A stretch of DNA of 16,937 nt from CAUYUA01 sp963575675 (GCA_963575675.1 CAUYUA010000259.1:1-16937), one strand, 5' to 3'. Counted from the stretch's first letter, positions 7,261-15,003 are shown. The notes: generated by a model not told the origin, from the letters alone. A program made the numbers and translations.

Positions 7261-8007
7261 GGTGCTACCTTTTTTTGTATCAATGTGGGGTGCGGGATTG
7301 GCGTAATTTCATCCAACCTTATCGCGACCTTGTACACAAGTTTCTCGCAACGCCTGCGGGCGAATTTATGCCTCCCGCTCGACGCCGATGTCAAAAAACT
7401 ACCGTAAGATCAAAGATAAGAAAAACTAGGGCAAGGAGCAAGCGGGGTTCGCAAAAATCAGAGGTTTTTTAACGTTGTGTGGCGGGTACTCTCTGGATAT
7501 GAGACGATTGTAAAATAATTTTTCCCTTTTGTTTACCGTGAGGTTGGGGAAAGAAAGGAACATTTTGCGAGAAGTTGGCATGGTTTTGTCATTGGGAAGA
7601 GATAAATACGTTTTTTCTGGTGTTTTGGGTTTGTTGGCTTGCAAGATAATTATGGTTGAGGCTATGATTTTTGGGATGGAATTGGGCATTATCCGTGTTT
7701 TTTCGTCGACTTGCGTTGATTCTATTGTTCTGGCCGGTGTTGTCGAATTAAGGGATTTTTGGATAGGCTCTCATATTGTTGAGCATGAAAATGGAGAGAC
7801 AAGATGCTCTGGCCGTTGCCGCGTCGGCAATGAGGCGCTCAAAGGAGGCTGCTGGAAATTATCCTGTTGAGCGGCTTCGTCGCCCGAGGTGAATCGTTGT
7901 TGCATGGCGCTCTTTAATTTGGAGACATTGATTTTTTGGCCGCTTGCACTGATTTGAAGGGCTTCTTATAGTGGAAGAACACACGAGTTACGGGGAGTTG
8001 GCGAGGA
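7261..8007. other. Long gene-poor divergent intergenic region between the NYN gene and rpoZ
   Basis: This 747-bp stretch contains the upstream regions of both flanking genes. The right end carries the rpoZ promoter (7944-7972). The middle (about 7500-7760) is strikingly rich in G and T and poor in C on the plus strand. A 96-113 codon frame can be opened there (start ATG 7580 or TTG 7529, end 7870). It is hydrophobic in its middle and Cys-rich at its end, but matches nothing I know and has only a weak ribosome site, so I leave it as a possible small gene of low probability. I found no tmRNA, 6S RNA or tRNA signature. Confidence 0.4.
7944..7972 (+). promoter_or_regulatory. Putative housekeeping-sigma promoter of rpoZ
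   Basis: TTGCAC (7944-7949) and TATAGT (7967-7972) are spaced by 17 bases. Transcription would begin near 7979, about 29 bases before the rpoZ ATG, and the leader includes the GGGGAG ribosome site. The agreement with the consensus and the position directly ahead of rpoZ make this one of the better promoter calls in the window. Confidence 0.65.
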
Positions 8008-8439
8008 ATGGCCCGCGTTACGGTTGAAGATTGCGTCGTAAGAATTCCGAACCGTTTTGAATTGGTGATGACGGCGGCTCAGCGTGCGCGCAGCATTGCC
8101 GCAGGCGCGCCGATTTCTATCGAGCGCGACAATGATAAAAATCCAGTGGTGGCGTTGAGAGAAATTGCCGATGGCACCCTCAATTTGGATTCTTTGCGGA
8201 ATGATTTGATTCGAGGGCACCAGAAACATGTCGAAGAAGAGGCTCCGGAAGAAGAAATTGTCGAATTAATTGCCGGAGAACAAGAGTGGGCGCGCCAAAT
8301 CGAAGATGCGCGTCGCGCCGGAGACGACATGGGGGATGAGGAAGAAGAAGAGGAAGAAGAAGAGGCCGATGAGCCGTTCGACGCCGAGGCTGGAGACGAA
8401 GATATCGAAGCCTATGGGCGTGGCGGTCGAACTTTCTGA
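8008..8439 (+). CDS. rpoZ: RNA polymerase omega subunit
   Basis: Omega is the small subunit that helps assemble and stabilise the beta-prime subunit. The family hallmark is the N-terminal MARVTVEDC and PNRFELVMTAAQRAR at residues 14-28, followed by NPVVALREIADG. In E. coli the N-terminal MARV residues form part of ppGpp site 1 at the omega/beta-prime interface, and they are kept here. The 143-residue protein is longer than E. coli omega (about 91) because of an acidic C-terminal tail typical of alphaproteobacterial omegas. The tail includes nine consecutive Glu (8338-8364), encoded by GAA/GAG repeats. The ATG at 8008 is preceded by GGGGAG. It lies 209 bp ahead of the RelA/SpoT gene on the same strand, so both the ppGpp enzyme and one of its targets are encoded together. 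Confidence 0.95.
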   Translation: MARVTVEDCVVRIPNRFELVMTAAQRARSIAAGAPISIERDNDKNPVVALREIADGTLNLDSLRNDLIRGHQKHVEEEAPEEEIVELIAGEQEWARQIEDARRAGDDMGDEEEEEEEEEADEPFDAEAGDEDIEAYGRGGRTF

Positions 8440-8648
8440 GAGCGCGCTTAACAAAATATTGATGTTTACAACGGTTCCGATGGTTGTCTGACGGATTGGC
8501 TCCTGATGAGCGTCGTTTTGCGGCGCTCTATGGGTTTTGATTCGGATGGGGGAGGGGCGGAAGTCAAAGCGTTTCCTTCTGCATAAAAATTACGACCTTG
8601 CGGAAGAGACGTTTCTTTAACAACTCTCGTCGGTGCGGAGCTGTATGC

Positions 8649-10823
8649 ATGATCCGGCAATATGAGCTGGTCGAGCGGGTTAAGTTATATGATCCAGACG
8701 CCGATGAGGACGCTTTAAACCGTGCTTATGTGTTCTCCATGAAAGCGCACGGGTCGCAGCTACGCGCTTCTGGAGACCCTTACTTCGTTCACCCGCTCGA
8801 AGTGGCGGGGATTCTGACTCAAATGAAGTTGGATTCGGCCTCGATCGTGACGGCTTTGCTGCATGACACGGTCGAGGACACGGTGGCGACCCTCGAAGAC
8901 ATCGAGCGGTTGTTCGGGGCGGATATTGCTCGCCTGGTGGACGGCGTCACAAAATTATCCCGAATTGAATTACAAAGCGATCAGACCAAGCAAGCCGAGA
9001 ATTTTCGTAAATTGGTTCTGGCTATGTCGGAGGATATTCGTGTCCTCTTAGTGAAATTGGCCGATCGTCTGCATAATATGAGGACGATCGGCCATTTAAA
9101 AAACGCCGATAAACGAAAGCGCATTGCGCGTGAAACTCTTGAAATTTATGCGCCGCTCGCCGAAAGAATCGGCATTCACCGCATGAAAGACGAGTTGGAG
9201 GATTTGGCGTTCGCACAGCTCAATGCGGAAGGGCGCGAATCTGTCTTGACGCAACTTTCTCGATTGAGAACCGAAGGTGGAGATCGTGTTCAGCGTGTTA
9301 TTGACGAACTCAAAGAAACTCTGGCGCGCGAAGGTCTGCCAAAGGCGCAGGTCAAAGGGCGCGAAAAATCTCCTTACTCTATTTGGTTAAAGCTGCAACG
9401 CAAAAACGTCACCTTTGAGCAACTCTCGGATATTATGGCGTTTCGTGTGGTTGTCGAGAGCGTGGGGCAGTGTTACCAAACTTTGGGCGTTATTCATGCG
9501 CGCTACCCGGTGGTTCCTGGGCGCTTTAAGGATTACATCTCGACTCCCAAGCCCAATGGTTATCGCAGCCTTCATAGCGGCGTGATCGGCCCGGATCGGC
9601 AGCGCATTGAGGTGCAAATTCGCACCATTGATATGCATGAAGTGGCGGAGCTTGGGGTCGCGGCTCATTGGGCCTATAAACAGGGGCAGCCTAGGCCTGA
9701 AGCGCGCGAGTATCGTTGGTTGCGGGAACTGCTCGATATTCTAGAGCATGCTCAACGACCGGAAGAGTTCTTGGAGCACACAAAGCTGGAGCTGTTCCAA
9801 GATCAGGTGTTTTGCTTTACGCCGAAAGGCGATCTGATCGCTTTGCCGCGCGGCGCAACGACGGTCGATTTCGCTTACGCCGTCCATTCGCAGATCGGAG
9901 ACACTTGCGTCGGCGCCAAAGTCAACGGTCGAATAGCGCCGTTGCGCACGCCGCTTCAAAATGGCGATCAAGTCGAGGTGATCACCTCGAAGACTTCGAC
10001 GCCGATGGCCGGGTGGGAGCGCTTTGTCGTCACCGGAAAGGCCAAGGCGCGAATCCGACGTTTTCTCCGCACGCGCCAACGCGCCCAATTCATCGATCTT
10101 GGGCGAGCTATGCTTCAAAAATTATTTCGTCAAGAAGGGTATGATTTTACAGAAAAGGCCATAGATCATGTCTTGAAAATTTTTCACGTTCAGACTTCAG
10201 ATGATCTTTACGCCAACCTCGGCGCCGGCCTGGTGTCCAGCCGAGAAGTTTTTAACGCCATTTTTCCGGCGCATAAAGCGCTTCCGCCTCCTGAGGCGCG
10301 CGACGAGCGAGCGTTGGTTGCGTTGCATCCCCCGGCGGCGCGTTCGGCTCGGCACAAGGGGAAAAGCGCGCCATTGCCGATTCGAGGCTTAATTCCTGGC
10401 TTGGCGGTTCATTATGCGCGTTGTTGTCATCCGTTGGTGGGAGATCGCATTGTCGGCATTGTCACCACAGGAAAGGGCGTGACGATCCACACCATTGATT
10501 GTGAGACGTTGGAGAGTTTTCACGACTCGCCGGAGCGGTGGATTGATGTTGCATGGGACAGCAATCCAGAGAAGCCGGATGATTTGGTGGGGCGAATTAA
10601 TGTCGTGGTGGCGAACGAACCCGGAGGATTGGGAACATTATCGACGGTGATCGGAAAAAATGGAGGCAATATCACGAACTTGAAGATTATAAGTCGTCAT
10701 GTTGATTTTTTTGAATTGCTGATTGATATCGATGTGAAGGATACGCGGCATTTGTCGAATATTATTGCGGCTTTGCGCGCAACGCCGGTTATTCACTCTG
10801 TTGAACGACTGAGAGGGCACTAA
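8649..10823 (+). CDS. spoT: Bifunctional (p)ppGpp synthetase/hydrolase (RelA/SpoT homologue)
   Basis: This is a full-length long RSH protein of 724 residues that makes and degrades the stringent-response alarmone. The hydrolase domain has its HD motif (LLHDTVED, His72-Asp73, and Glu76-Asp77) and LADRLHNMRT at 138-147. The synthetase domain has GYRSLHS at 304-310 and AAHWAYK at 338-344. RFKD at 292-295 is the charge signature of bifunctional Rel/SpoT enzymes rather than RelA. The TGS domain spans about 386-447, a zinc-finger/RRM-like part carries RCCHPLVGDRI, and an ACT domain ends the protein. All catalytic landmarks are intact. I chose ATG 8649 because GGAG lies eight bases upstream and the protein then begins as relatives do; an upstream in-frame start at 8598 adds an Arg-rich extension. 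Amino-acid starvation signals are the expected input. Confidence 0.95.
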   Translation: MIRQYELVERVKLYDPDADEDALNRAYVFSMKAHGSQLRASGDPYFVHPLEVAGILTQMKLDSASIVTALLHDTVEDTVATLEDIERLFGADIARLVDGVTKLSRIELQSDQTKQAENFRKLVLAMSEDIRVLLVKLADRLHNMRTIGHLKNADKRKRIARETLEIYAPLAERIGIHRMKDELEDLAFAQLNAEGRESVLTQLSRLRTEGGDRVQRVIDELKETLAREGLPKAQVKGREKSPYSIWLKLQRKNVTFEQLSDIMAFRVVVESVGQCYQTLGVIHARYPVVPGRFKDYISTPKPNGYRSLHSGVIGPDRQRIEVQIRTIDMHEVAELGVAAHWAYKQGQPRPEAREYRWLRELLDILEHAQRPEEFLEHTKLELFQDQVFCFTPKGDLIALPRGATTVDFAYAVHSQIGDTCVGAKVNGRIAPLRTPLQNGDQVEVITSKTSTPMAGWERFVVTGKAKARIRRFLRTRQRAQFIDLGRAMLQKLFRQEGYDFTEKAIDHVLKIFHVQTSDDLYANLGAGLVSSREVFNAIFPAHKALPPPEARDERALVALHPPAARSARHKGKSAPLPIRGLIPGLAVHYARCCHPLVGDRIVGIVTTGKGVTIHTIDCETLESFHDSPERWIDVAWDSNPEKPDDLVGRINVVVANEPGGLGTLSTVIGKNGGNITNLKIISRHVDFFELLIDIDVKDTRHLSNIIAALRATPVIHSVERLRGH

Positions 10824-10850
10824 AAGCGTTGTGTGAGGCGTGAATAAAAA

Positions 10851-10887
10851 TAAATGGGTCCAGAGACTATGTTCCTGGACCCATTTA
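10851..10887. terminator. Bidirectional terminator between spoT and the HAD phosphatase gene
   Basis: A perfect 13-bp stem, TAAATGGGTCCAG (10851-10863) with CTGGACCCATTTA (10875-10887), has an 11-base loop. It is flanked by A-rich sequence on the left (GAATAAAAATAAA) and by T-rich sequence (TTATTA, then TTTTTT) on the right. It lies between two convergent stops (10823 and 10902), so it can end transcripts from both sides. Its core is the same repeat seen in the arms of the 459-618 element. Confidence 0.75.
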
Positions 10888-10901
10888 TTATCTGGAATTT
10901 T

Positions 10902-11594
10902 TTACGTTGACATGATTATTGGCCAATTTCTGGCGCAAGCAAGCTCTTCCAATACCGGATCGCCACTCACGACACAAGGATGGCCGACAAGCTCCAGCAT
11001 TGAGAGATCTGAACGGTCGTCGCCATAGGCAAAACACAGGCGCGCATCCACGTTCTGCTCTGCAAGGAAAAGTCGTATTGCGTCCGCTTTTCCCGCTCCG
11101 ATCGTTTGCGGCGGACAAATTCTACCTGTATAGACTCCATTTTCAACTTCTAGATGTGTCGCCAAAACCCAAGGCACTCCAAGACTTTCCGCCAACGGCG
11201 CTAAAATTTCCATTGATGACCCCGACACAAACGTCGGCTCAACCCCCTCTGATTGATGATGTTTTAAAACATCAACCGAGCGCGGCAAAAATAAATCCCA
11301 TCGTTTGTCAAGCGTAGCCTTAAACCATGCAAATGCGCATTCTTGAGTGTCTCTGGGGGATCGTCCCGCGAAAAAACGATAATATGCGGCGTTTATGGCC
11401 TCTCTCGGCTGTTCTTCCGCCTGCATCTGCGTCATTGTTTTTTCGAATTCTTGACGCTGAGGCTGGAACTCTGAACTTTCTTCCGAGAGCCATTTCGAGT
11501 AGTAGAATGTTTGAAAAGAGAACATGCTTTTGATGGAAATTAGAGTTCCATCAACATCAAAAAATGCGAAACGCTTGTTGCGGTCATTCGGCAT
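10902..11594 (-). CDS. HAD superfamily IB phosphatase (SerB-like fold)
   Basis: This 230-residue cytosolic HAD phosphatase has the nucleophile motif FFDVDGTL (Asp13 and Asp15), motif II VSGSS, motif III Lys in GAGKADAI, and motif IV YGDDRSDLSML. The helical cap between motifs I and II places it in subclass IB with phosphoserine-phosphatase-like enzymes. The substrate cannot be told from the sequence. It is the last of the seven minus-strand genes, 140 bp after the AfsA-like gene, with a terminator hairpin in the gap, so it may be separately expressed. In the Streptomyces A-factor pathway a phosphatase removes phosphate from the butenolide or butanolide intermediate, and this protein is a candidate for that step. 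The ATG at 11594 has only a weak GGA upstream. Confidence 0.85.
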   Translation of the reverse strand: MPNDRNKRFAFFDVDGTLISIKSMFSFQTFYYSKWLSEESSEFQPQRQEFEKTMTQMQAEEQPREAINAAYYRFFAGRSPRDTQECAFAWFKATLDKRWDLFLPRSVDVLKHHQSEGVEPTFVSGSSMEILAPLAESLGVPWVLATHLEVENGVYTGRICPPQTIGAGKADAIRLFLAEQNVDARLCFAYGDDRSDLSMLELVGHPCVVSGDPVLEELACARNWPIIMST

Positions 11595-11620
11595 GGTGTA
11601 TCCAAAACTGAAGAGAATAT

Positions 11621-11658
11621 AAAAAAGGAAGCGAGAGGGGCCTCACAGCCCCTTCGCT
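11621..11658 (-). terminator. Putative intrinsic terminator downstream of the AfsA-like gene
   Basis: Read on the minus strand, AGCGAAGGGGC (11658-11648) pairs with GCCCCTCTCGCT (11641-11630) across a six-base loop, with one bulged base. TTCC and a six-T run (11626-11621) follow. It lies 76 bases after the stop of the AfsA-like gene and about 27 bases before the HAD start codon, so it could attenuate read-through into that gene. Confidence 0.65.
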
Positions 11659-11734
11659 GTTGATCTTCCGAAAAAAAAGCGGCGTTCTGAGGATGATGGA
11701 GGGGTATCGTCCGTTAAAAAAAGAAGTTCGAAGA

Positions 11735-12565
11735 TCACGCGGCGGCTCTGTTTTCTTGTCCATGGTGAGAATGTTGGCCGATGACATGATGACCATGGCG
11801 CGAATGGAACCACTTGATGGCTTTTTGCGCCAAAGAGGCTTCTTTTTGTACGATCTTTTCGGATTCGAAAGCGGTGAACTTGGTTTCGACGCGGGCGCAG
11901 ACCTGGCCTGCTTGATGGAATTCGATCATTGCGCGGAAAGACAGACGGTGTGGATTGTCGGTTTTTTTATCAAGGAGAATGTAATTGATGGTGACGGGAA
12001 TCGGGAAAACGAAGTTTATATACTCTGTATTCATATGATTGATGACGAAGTAATAGTTAATTCCCGCTTTGGCATCGATAAAGAAGCGCTCGGTGACGGC
12101 CAAGAAAGTTTGACGCGCGGCTTCGATCAGAACCATGCCTTGCACATGCTGGCCGGTTTGGTGATCGCACATCAGTTCGCTGCGCTCGTCGACCAACAAA
12201 TCCAATTCGAAACGTTCGGGAGAGATGGTGCGGCGCGGCACAGAGATGATCGAATTTTCCGGCTTGTGTTTGTGCGTGTAGACGGCGCTGGCGCGTCTGG
12301 GTTGTTCTTTCCGCAGGTGAAGATCAAAAACGAGATCGCATTCGGTCAATTCGGCCTGCTGCATTACGCACTCAATGTCGCTTTCTTGAAGTCCTTGGCC
12401 GGGAAGGAAAACCGTGTCTTTGGAATAGTTTTTGATGTTGCCGGTTTTCATATCCTTCAGCAATTGCTTGACGGTGACGGCGCCTTCGTTGGAAGCGAAA
12501 GAGTCGAATTTATTGCCAACCACGAACATAACGTCGCGGGTGGACATGGGGTGTTGGTGCAACAT
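11735..12565 (-). CDS. AfsA-type (A-factor biosynthesis) hotdog domain protein
   Basis: The protein is 276 residues. Residues about 93-235 match the A-factor biosynthesis hotdog family: the VYTHKHKPEN entry, an ISPERFELDL strand, then DHQTGQHVQGMVLIEAARQ (134-152), which aligns with the conserved acidic/Arg-Gln helix of AfsA. Streptomyces AfsA joins dihydroxyacetone phosphate to a beta-ketoacyl-ACP, the key step of gamma-butyrolactone synthesis. AfsA itself carries two such domains; here I see one, preceded by a 90-residue region I do not recognise. The C-terminus (254-268) holds seven His in 15 residues. The start at 12565 follows AGAGGG five bases upstream; an ATG six codons later is possible. 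It is flanked by an aldo/keto reductase and a HAD phosphatase. Family membership is fairly sure; the reaction is inferred. Confidence 0.8.
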   Translation of the reverse strand: MLHQHPMSTRDVMFVVGNKFDSFASNEGAVTVKQLLKDMKTGNIKNYSKDTVFLPGQGLQESDIECVMQQAELTECDLVFDLHLRKEQPRRASAVYTHKHKPENSIISVPRRTISPERFELDLLVDERSELMCDHQTGQHVQGMVLIEAARQTFLAVTERFFIDAKAGINYYFVINHMNTEYINFVFPIPVTINYILLDKKTDNPHRLSFRAMIEFHQAGQVCARVETKFTAFESEKIVQKEASLAQKAIKWFHSRHGHHVIGQHSHHGQENRAAA

Positions 12566-12663
12566 GATGCCCTCTCTTTTTGTATACGGTGGCGCTGAGC
12601 GCCTTATGGATGTTTTTTGAGGAAATGGTGTCGTTTGGGGAGCGAAAGCGGATATTCGTCTGG

Positions 12664-13653
12664 TTAGGCGTTGATGCCCTTCATACCCTCGGCGGTGTAG
12701 CGAGGTCCGGCTGCGGCGCCGAAGGGGAAGGCTTGATCGAGTTGCGTCAAGTCGTCCGCCGTTAAAACTACCGAAGCGGCGCCGGCGTTCTCATCGATGC
12801 GGGATTTGCGTCGCGTGCCGGGAATGGGAATAATATCGGAGCCTTGGGCCAGCAGCCAGGCCAGAGCAATTTGGCTCGGCGCGCAATGGTGGGCGTCGGC
12901 TAAATTCTTGACGAATTCCAAGCGCTTGAGATTGGCTTCCAGGTTCTCGCCTTGAAAGCGCGGCGCGTGGCGCCGGAAATCGTTTTCGGCTAGGTTCTCG
13001 GTGTTTTGAATGGCGCCGGTGAGGAAGCCACGCCCTAAAGGGCTATAGGCGACGAAAGAGGTTCCCAGCGCGCGGCAGGCGGCCAGAACGCTTTCTTCCG
13101 GATCCCGCGACCATAGAGAGTATTCGCTTTGCACGGCGGCGATAGGGTGAACCGCATGAGCGCGGCGCAGAGTGGCGGCGGAGACTTCACAGAGACCAAT
13201 GTGACGGATTTTTCCGGCTTTCACCAGCGCGCTCAGCGCTCCGACGCTTTCTTCAATCGGAGTGTCCGCCGAAACTCGGTGGATGTAGTACAAGTCAATG
13301 ACATCAACGCCCAGGCGCTCCAATGAAGCGTCACAGCAAGAGTTAATGTAATCGGGAGTGTTGTCGATGCGGCGAGAATACCCCATTTCGCGCGAGCGGA
13401 AGATGCCGCATTTGGTGGCGACTTTGGGGCGGTTGGCTTTGCCTTTGAGGAAACGGCCCAGCAGCTCCTCGTTGTGGCCGAGGCCGTAAGTGTCGGCGCT
13501 GTCGAAAAGAGTAATGCCTTGGTCCAGAGCGTGGTTTAATGTCTCAAGAGATTGTTCGTCGTTGGTCTCGCCATAGAATTCAGACATCCCCATGCAGCCA
13601 AGTCCAATTGCAGAGACCGGCAATCCATTGCGACCGATAAAACGTGTTTCCAT
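12664..13653 (-). CDS. Aldo/keto reductase (YakC/AKR13-like)
   Basis: This 329-residue TIM-barrel NADPH oxidoreductase has the full catalytic tetrad: Asp51 and Tyr56 in FDSADTYG, Lys81 in VATKCG, and His125 in YYIHRV. The cofactor-binding end is recognisable as IIPIPGTRRKSRIDENAGAA. The N-terminus (RNGLPVSAIGLGCMGMS) and the length fit the general YakC-like group, which reduces varied aldehydes and ketones. The real substrate is unknown. The ATG at 13653 is preceded by AAGGAA at good spacing. It lies 98 bp upstream of the AfsA-like gene on the same strand without an obvious terminator, so co-transcription is plausible. In butyrolactone pathways a ketone or enone reduction follows the AfsA step, which this enzyme could supply, but this is conjecture. 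Confidence 0.92.
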   Translation of the reverse strand: METRFIGRNGLPVSAIGLGCMGMSEFYGETNDEQSLETLNHALDQGITLFDSADTYGLGHNEELLGRFLKGKANRPKVATKCGIFRSREMGYSRRIDNTPDYINSCCDASLERLGVDVIDLYYIHRVSADTPIEESVGALSALVKAGKIRHIGLCEVSAATLRRAHAVHPIAAVQSEYSLWSRDPEESVLAACRALGTSFVAYSPLGRGFLTGAIQNTENLAENDFRRHAPRFQGENLEANLKRLEFVKNLADAHHCAPSQIALAWLLAQGSDIIPIPGTRRKSRIDENAGAASVVLTADDLTQLDQAFPFGAAAGPRYTAEGMKGINA

Positions 13654-13680
13654 TGTAACTTATTCCTTGAGCGTCTTACT

Positions 13681-13713
13681 AAAAAGGAGAGGGGACAGAG
13701 AATCCCCGCTCCT
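13681..13713 (-). terminator. Intrinsic terminator after the tautomerase gene
   Basis: On the minus strand AGGAGCGGGGA (13713-13703) pairs with TCCCCTCTCCT (13695-13685), with one internal mismatch pair and a seven-base loop, followed by TTTTT (13685-13681). It starts 11 bases after the tautomerase stop and ends about 28 bases before the aldo/keto reductase ATG, so the two genes probably have partly separate transcripts. Confidence 0.7.
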
Positions 13714-13723
13714 ATGTTTCTGT

Positions 13724-13945
13724 TTACTCGTATGACGTTAGATCACGATCCGTGAGGAAGTTCGGTGCGTCCGCCAACACGCCGCCCTCGGCGAATTGGC
13801 CGCGCGGAACTTTGTTGACAAACACGGTGATGCGATTGCGCGGGCACTTCAAAACATCCCATGTGGCGCGGCTGACTTTTTCGATCAGCTCTTTGCATTT
13901 TTCATCGGAAGCGCTGTCCAGAACAGTGATTTCGATAATCGGCAT
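13724..13945 (-). CDS. 4-oxalocrotonate tautomerase family protein
   Basis: This 73-residue small tautomerase is expected to work as an oligomer. The start is the ATG at 13945, preceded by AAAGGAAA, giving MPIIEITVL. After Met removal Pro1 becomes the N-terminal general base that defines the superfamily. An in-frame start eight codons earlier would bury that proline and is rejected. The body (residues 10-40) forms the expected helix, followed by RITVFVNKVPRGQFAEGG. Members interconvert keto and enol forms or hydrate/dehalogenate small unsaturated acids; the substrate here is not known. Its position among reductases and an AfsA-like protein hints at handling a keto-enol intermediate, but the terminator that follows argues for some independence. 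Confidence 0.88.
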   Translation of the reverse strand: MPIIEITVLDSASDEKCKELIEKVSRATWDVLKCPRNRITVFVNKVPRGQFAEGGVLADAPNFLTDRDLTSYE

Positions 13946-14154
13946 GAATGTGTTTCCTTTCAGTGGCAATCAAAAACAAAGGAGAAGGGAATAAAGATCG
14001 TAGAGGAGATAAAAAATGATTTTTCTCAGATCACGGACAAATAAAGAAAAAATTTTTAAAAATATTTAAAAACCGTGAGGTGAGATTTTGAAAACTGAAA
14101 TTTCATTTCTGTTGTTTTTGTGAAGTTGTTATTGTGATTTTGTGTGTTTTAAAA

Positions 14155-15003
14155 TTACGGAACGGTTTCAAGCTCTAAAAAGCCGGCAGTTTGCAGCTTT
14201 AACTGAGCGTGAATGTCGCCTCCCAAACCGAATAAACCGATTGCTCCGCCGTGCGCGCATTGGGTGCTCATCCATAACAAGATGACGTTGATGACGCGGT
14301 TGGCTCTCGGCGTTCCGAGGCGTGGAAACGGGTTGGGAAGAACGGCGGTGTGCGCGCCGTGTCCGCGATCATCGGTGATGAAGGCGTTGGGAATGCCCAA
14401 AGGGCCCGGGCGGGTCGGCTCCAACGGGTCTAAATCGCGACTGCGTAACGACATCACCGTGTAGAGGCTATTCGGGATGAGGTTATCAAATTCCAGGCGA
14501 AATTCAGCCGAGCGTTTATCGGCGGCGACTCTTACTTCGACTTGTCCACGCGCTTTCATCCATGCTTCCAGCGTGACCGGCTCGGCGAGGCGGCGTCCGT
14601 CTTCAGGGCGAAAATCGGGGATATGCGCTTTATGGAACGGTAGGCTGTGACGGACGATCTTTTCTGCGTCCGGACATTGCTCGGGAGAAAACACCATGGG
14701 ATAATTATGGCACGGCAAAGGCAATGGCAGGGTGTGCAAAACCAAAGCTTTGTCAGCAGAAGAAAGCGCGTTGGGATTCAGTTCGCGAACGATGTTGTAT
14801 GGAAAATTTCGGCCAAACGGTGGAGTCGGGCTATCAGGAGAGACGATCGCCGCTCCCCAGTTCGAGCTTGTCATTCCATTGGGTTCACAACGGTTAATTC
14901 GTCCGATGACAATGAAATTACCATCGGCGTCCATGACTTCGCTTGGGGGATAGGTCGGACCTTGCGTGGTGACGCTGAGTTCTATGGCGGAGCATTGGGA
15001 CAT
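14155..15003 (-). CDS. Unrecognised protein with a conserved-looking Gly/Pro-rich beta-sandwich-like region
   Basis: The 282-residue protein has no family name I can give. It lacks a signal peptide and membrane segments. The C-terminal half looks like a beta-rich domain: FDNLIPNSLYTVMSLRSRD, then GPLGIPNAFITDDRGHGA, then a hydrophobic strand VINVILLWMSTQCAHGG and a closing GGDIHAQLKL. The style (PN-Y, PG-P-G-PN-F, GGDIH) resembles CHRD-type or related sandwich proteins, but I would not assign it. The start is the ATG at 15003, 40 bp after the MFS gene on the same strand, which suggests co-transcription with the exporter. The ribosome site is weak. Length, codon use and position make it a real gene; its function is unknown. 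Confidence 0.75.
   Translation of the reverse strand: MSQCSAIELSVTTQGPTYPPSEVMDADGNFIVIGRINRCEPNGMTSSNWGAAIVSPDSPTPPFGRNFPYNIVRELNPNALSSADKALVLHTLPLPLPCHNYPMVFSPEQCPDAEKIVRHSLPFHKAHIPDFRPEDGRRLAEPVTLEAWMKARGQVEVRVAADKRSAEFRLEFDNLIPNSLYTVMSLRSRDLDPLEPTRPGPLGIPNAFITDDRGHGAHTAVLPNPFPRLGTPRANRVINVILLWMSTQCAHGGAIGLFGLGGDIHAQLKLQTAGFLELETVP

Noticed and set aside
7261..8007. tmRNA, 6S or tRNA gene in the long gap before rpoZ
   Set aside because: No cloverleaf, TPsiC-like GTTCRANNC with acceptor pairing, or known 6S-type long bulged stem could be traced.
9973..9990. 18-bp perfect palindrome (TCGAGGTGATCACCTCGA) in spoT
   Set aside because: It lies in the conserved TGS coding region (QVEVITS); a binding site there cannot be supported, and chance is adequate.
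11660..12598. 312-codon plus-strand frame opposite the AfsA-like gene
   Set aside because: It lies antisense to a protein with clear family motifs, starts inside a terminator region and has no recognisable domain; it is an antisense shadow.
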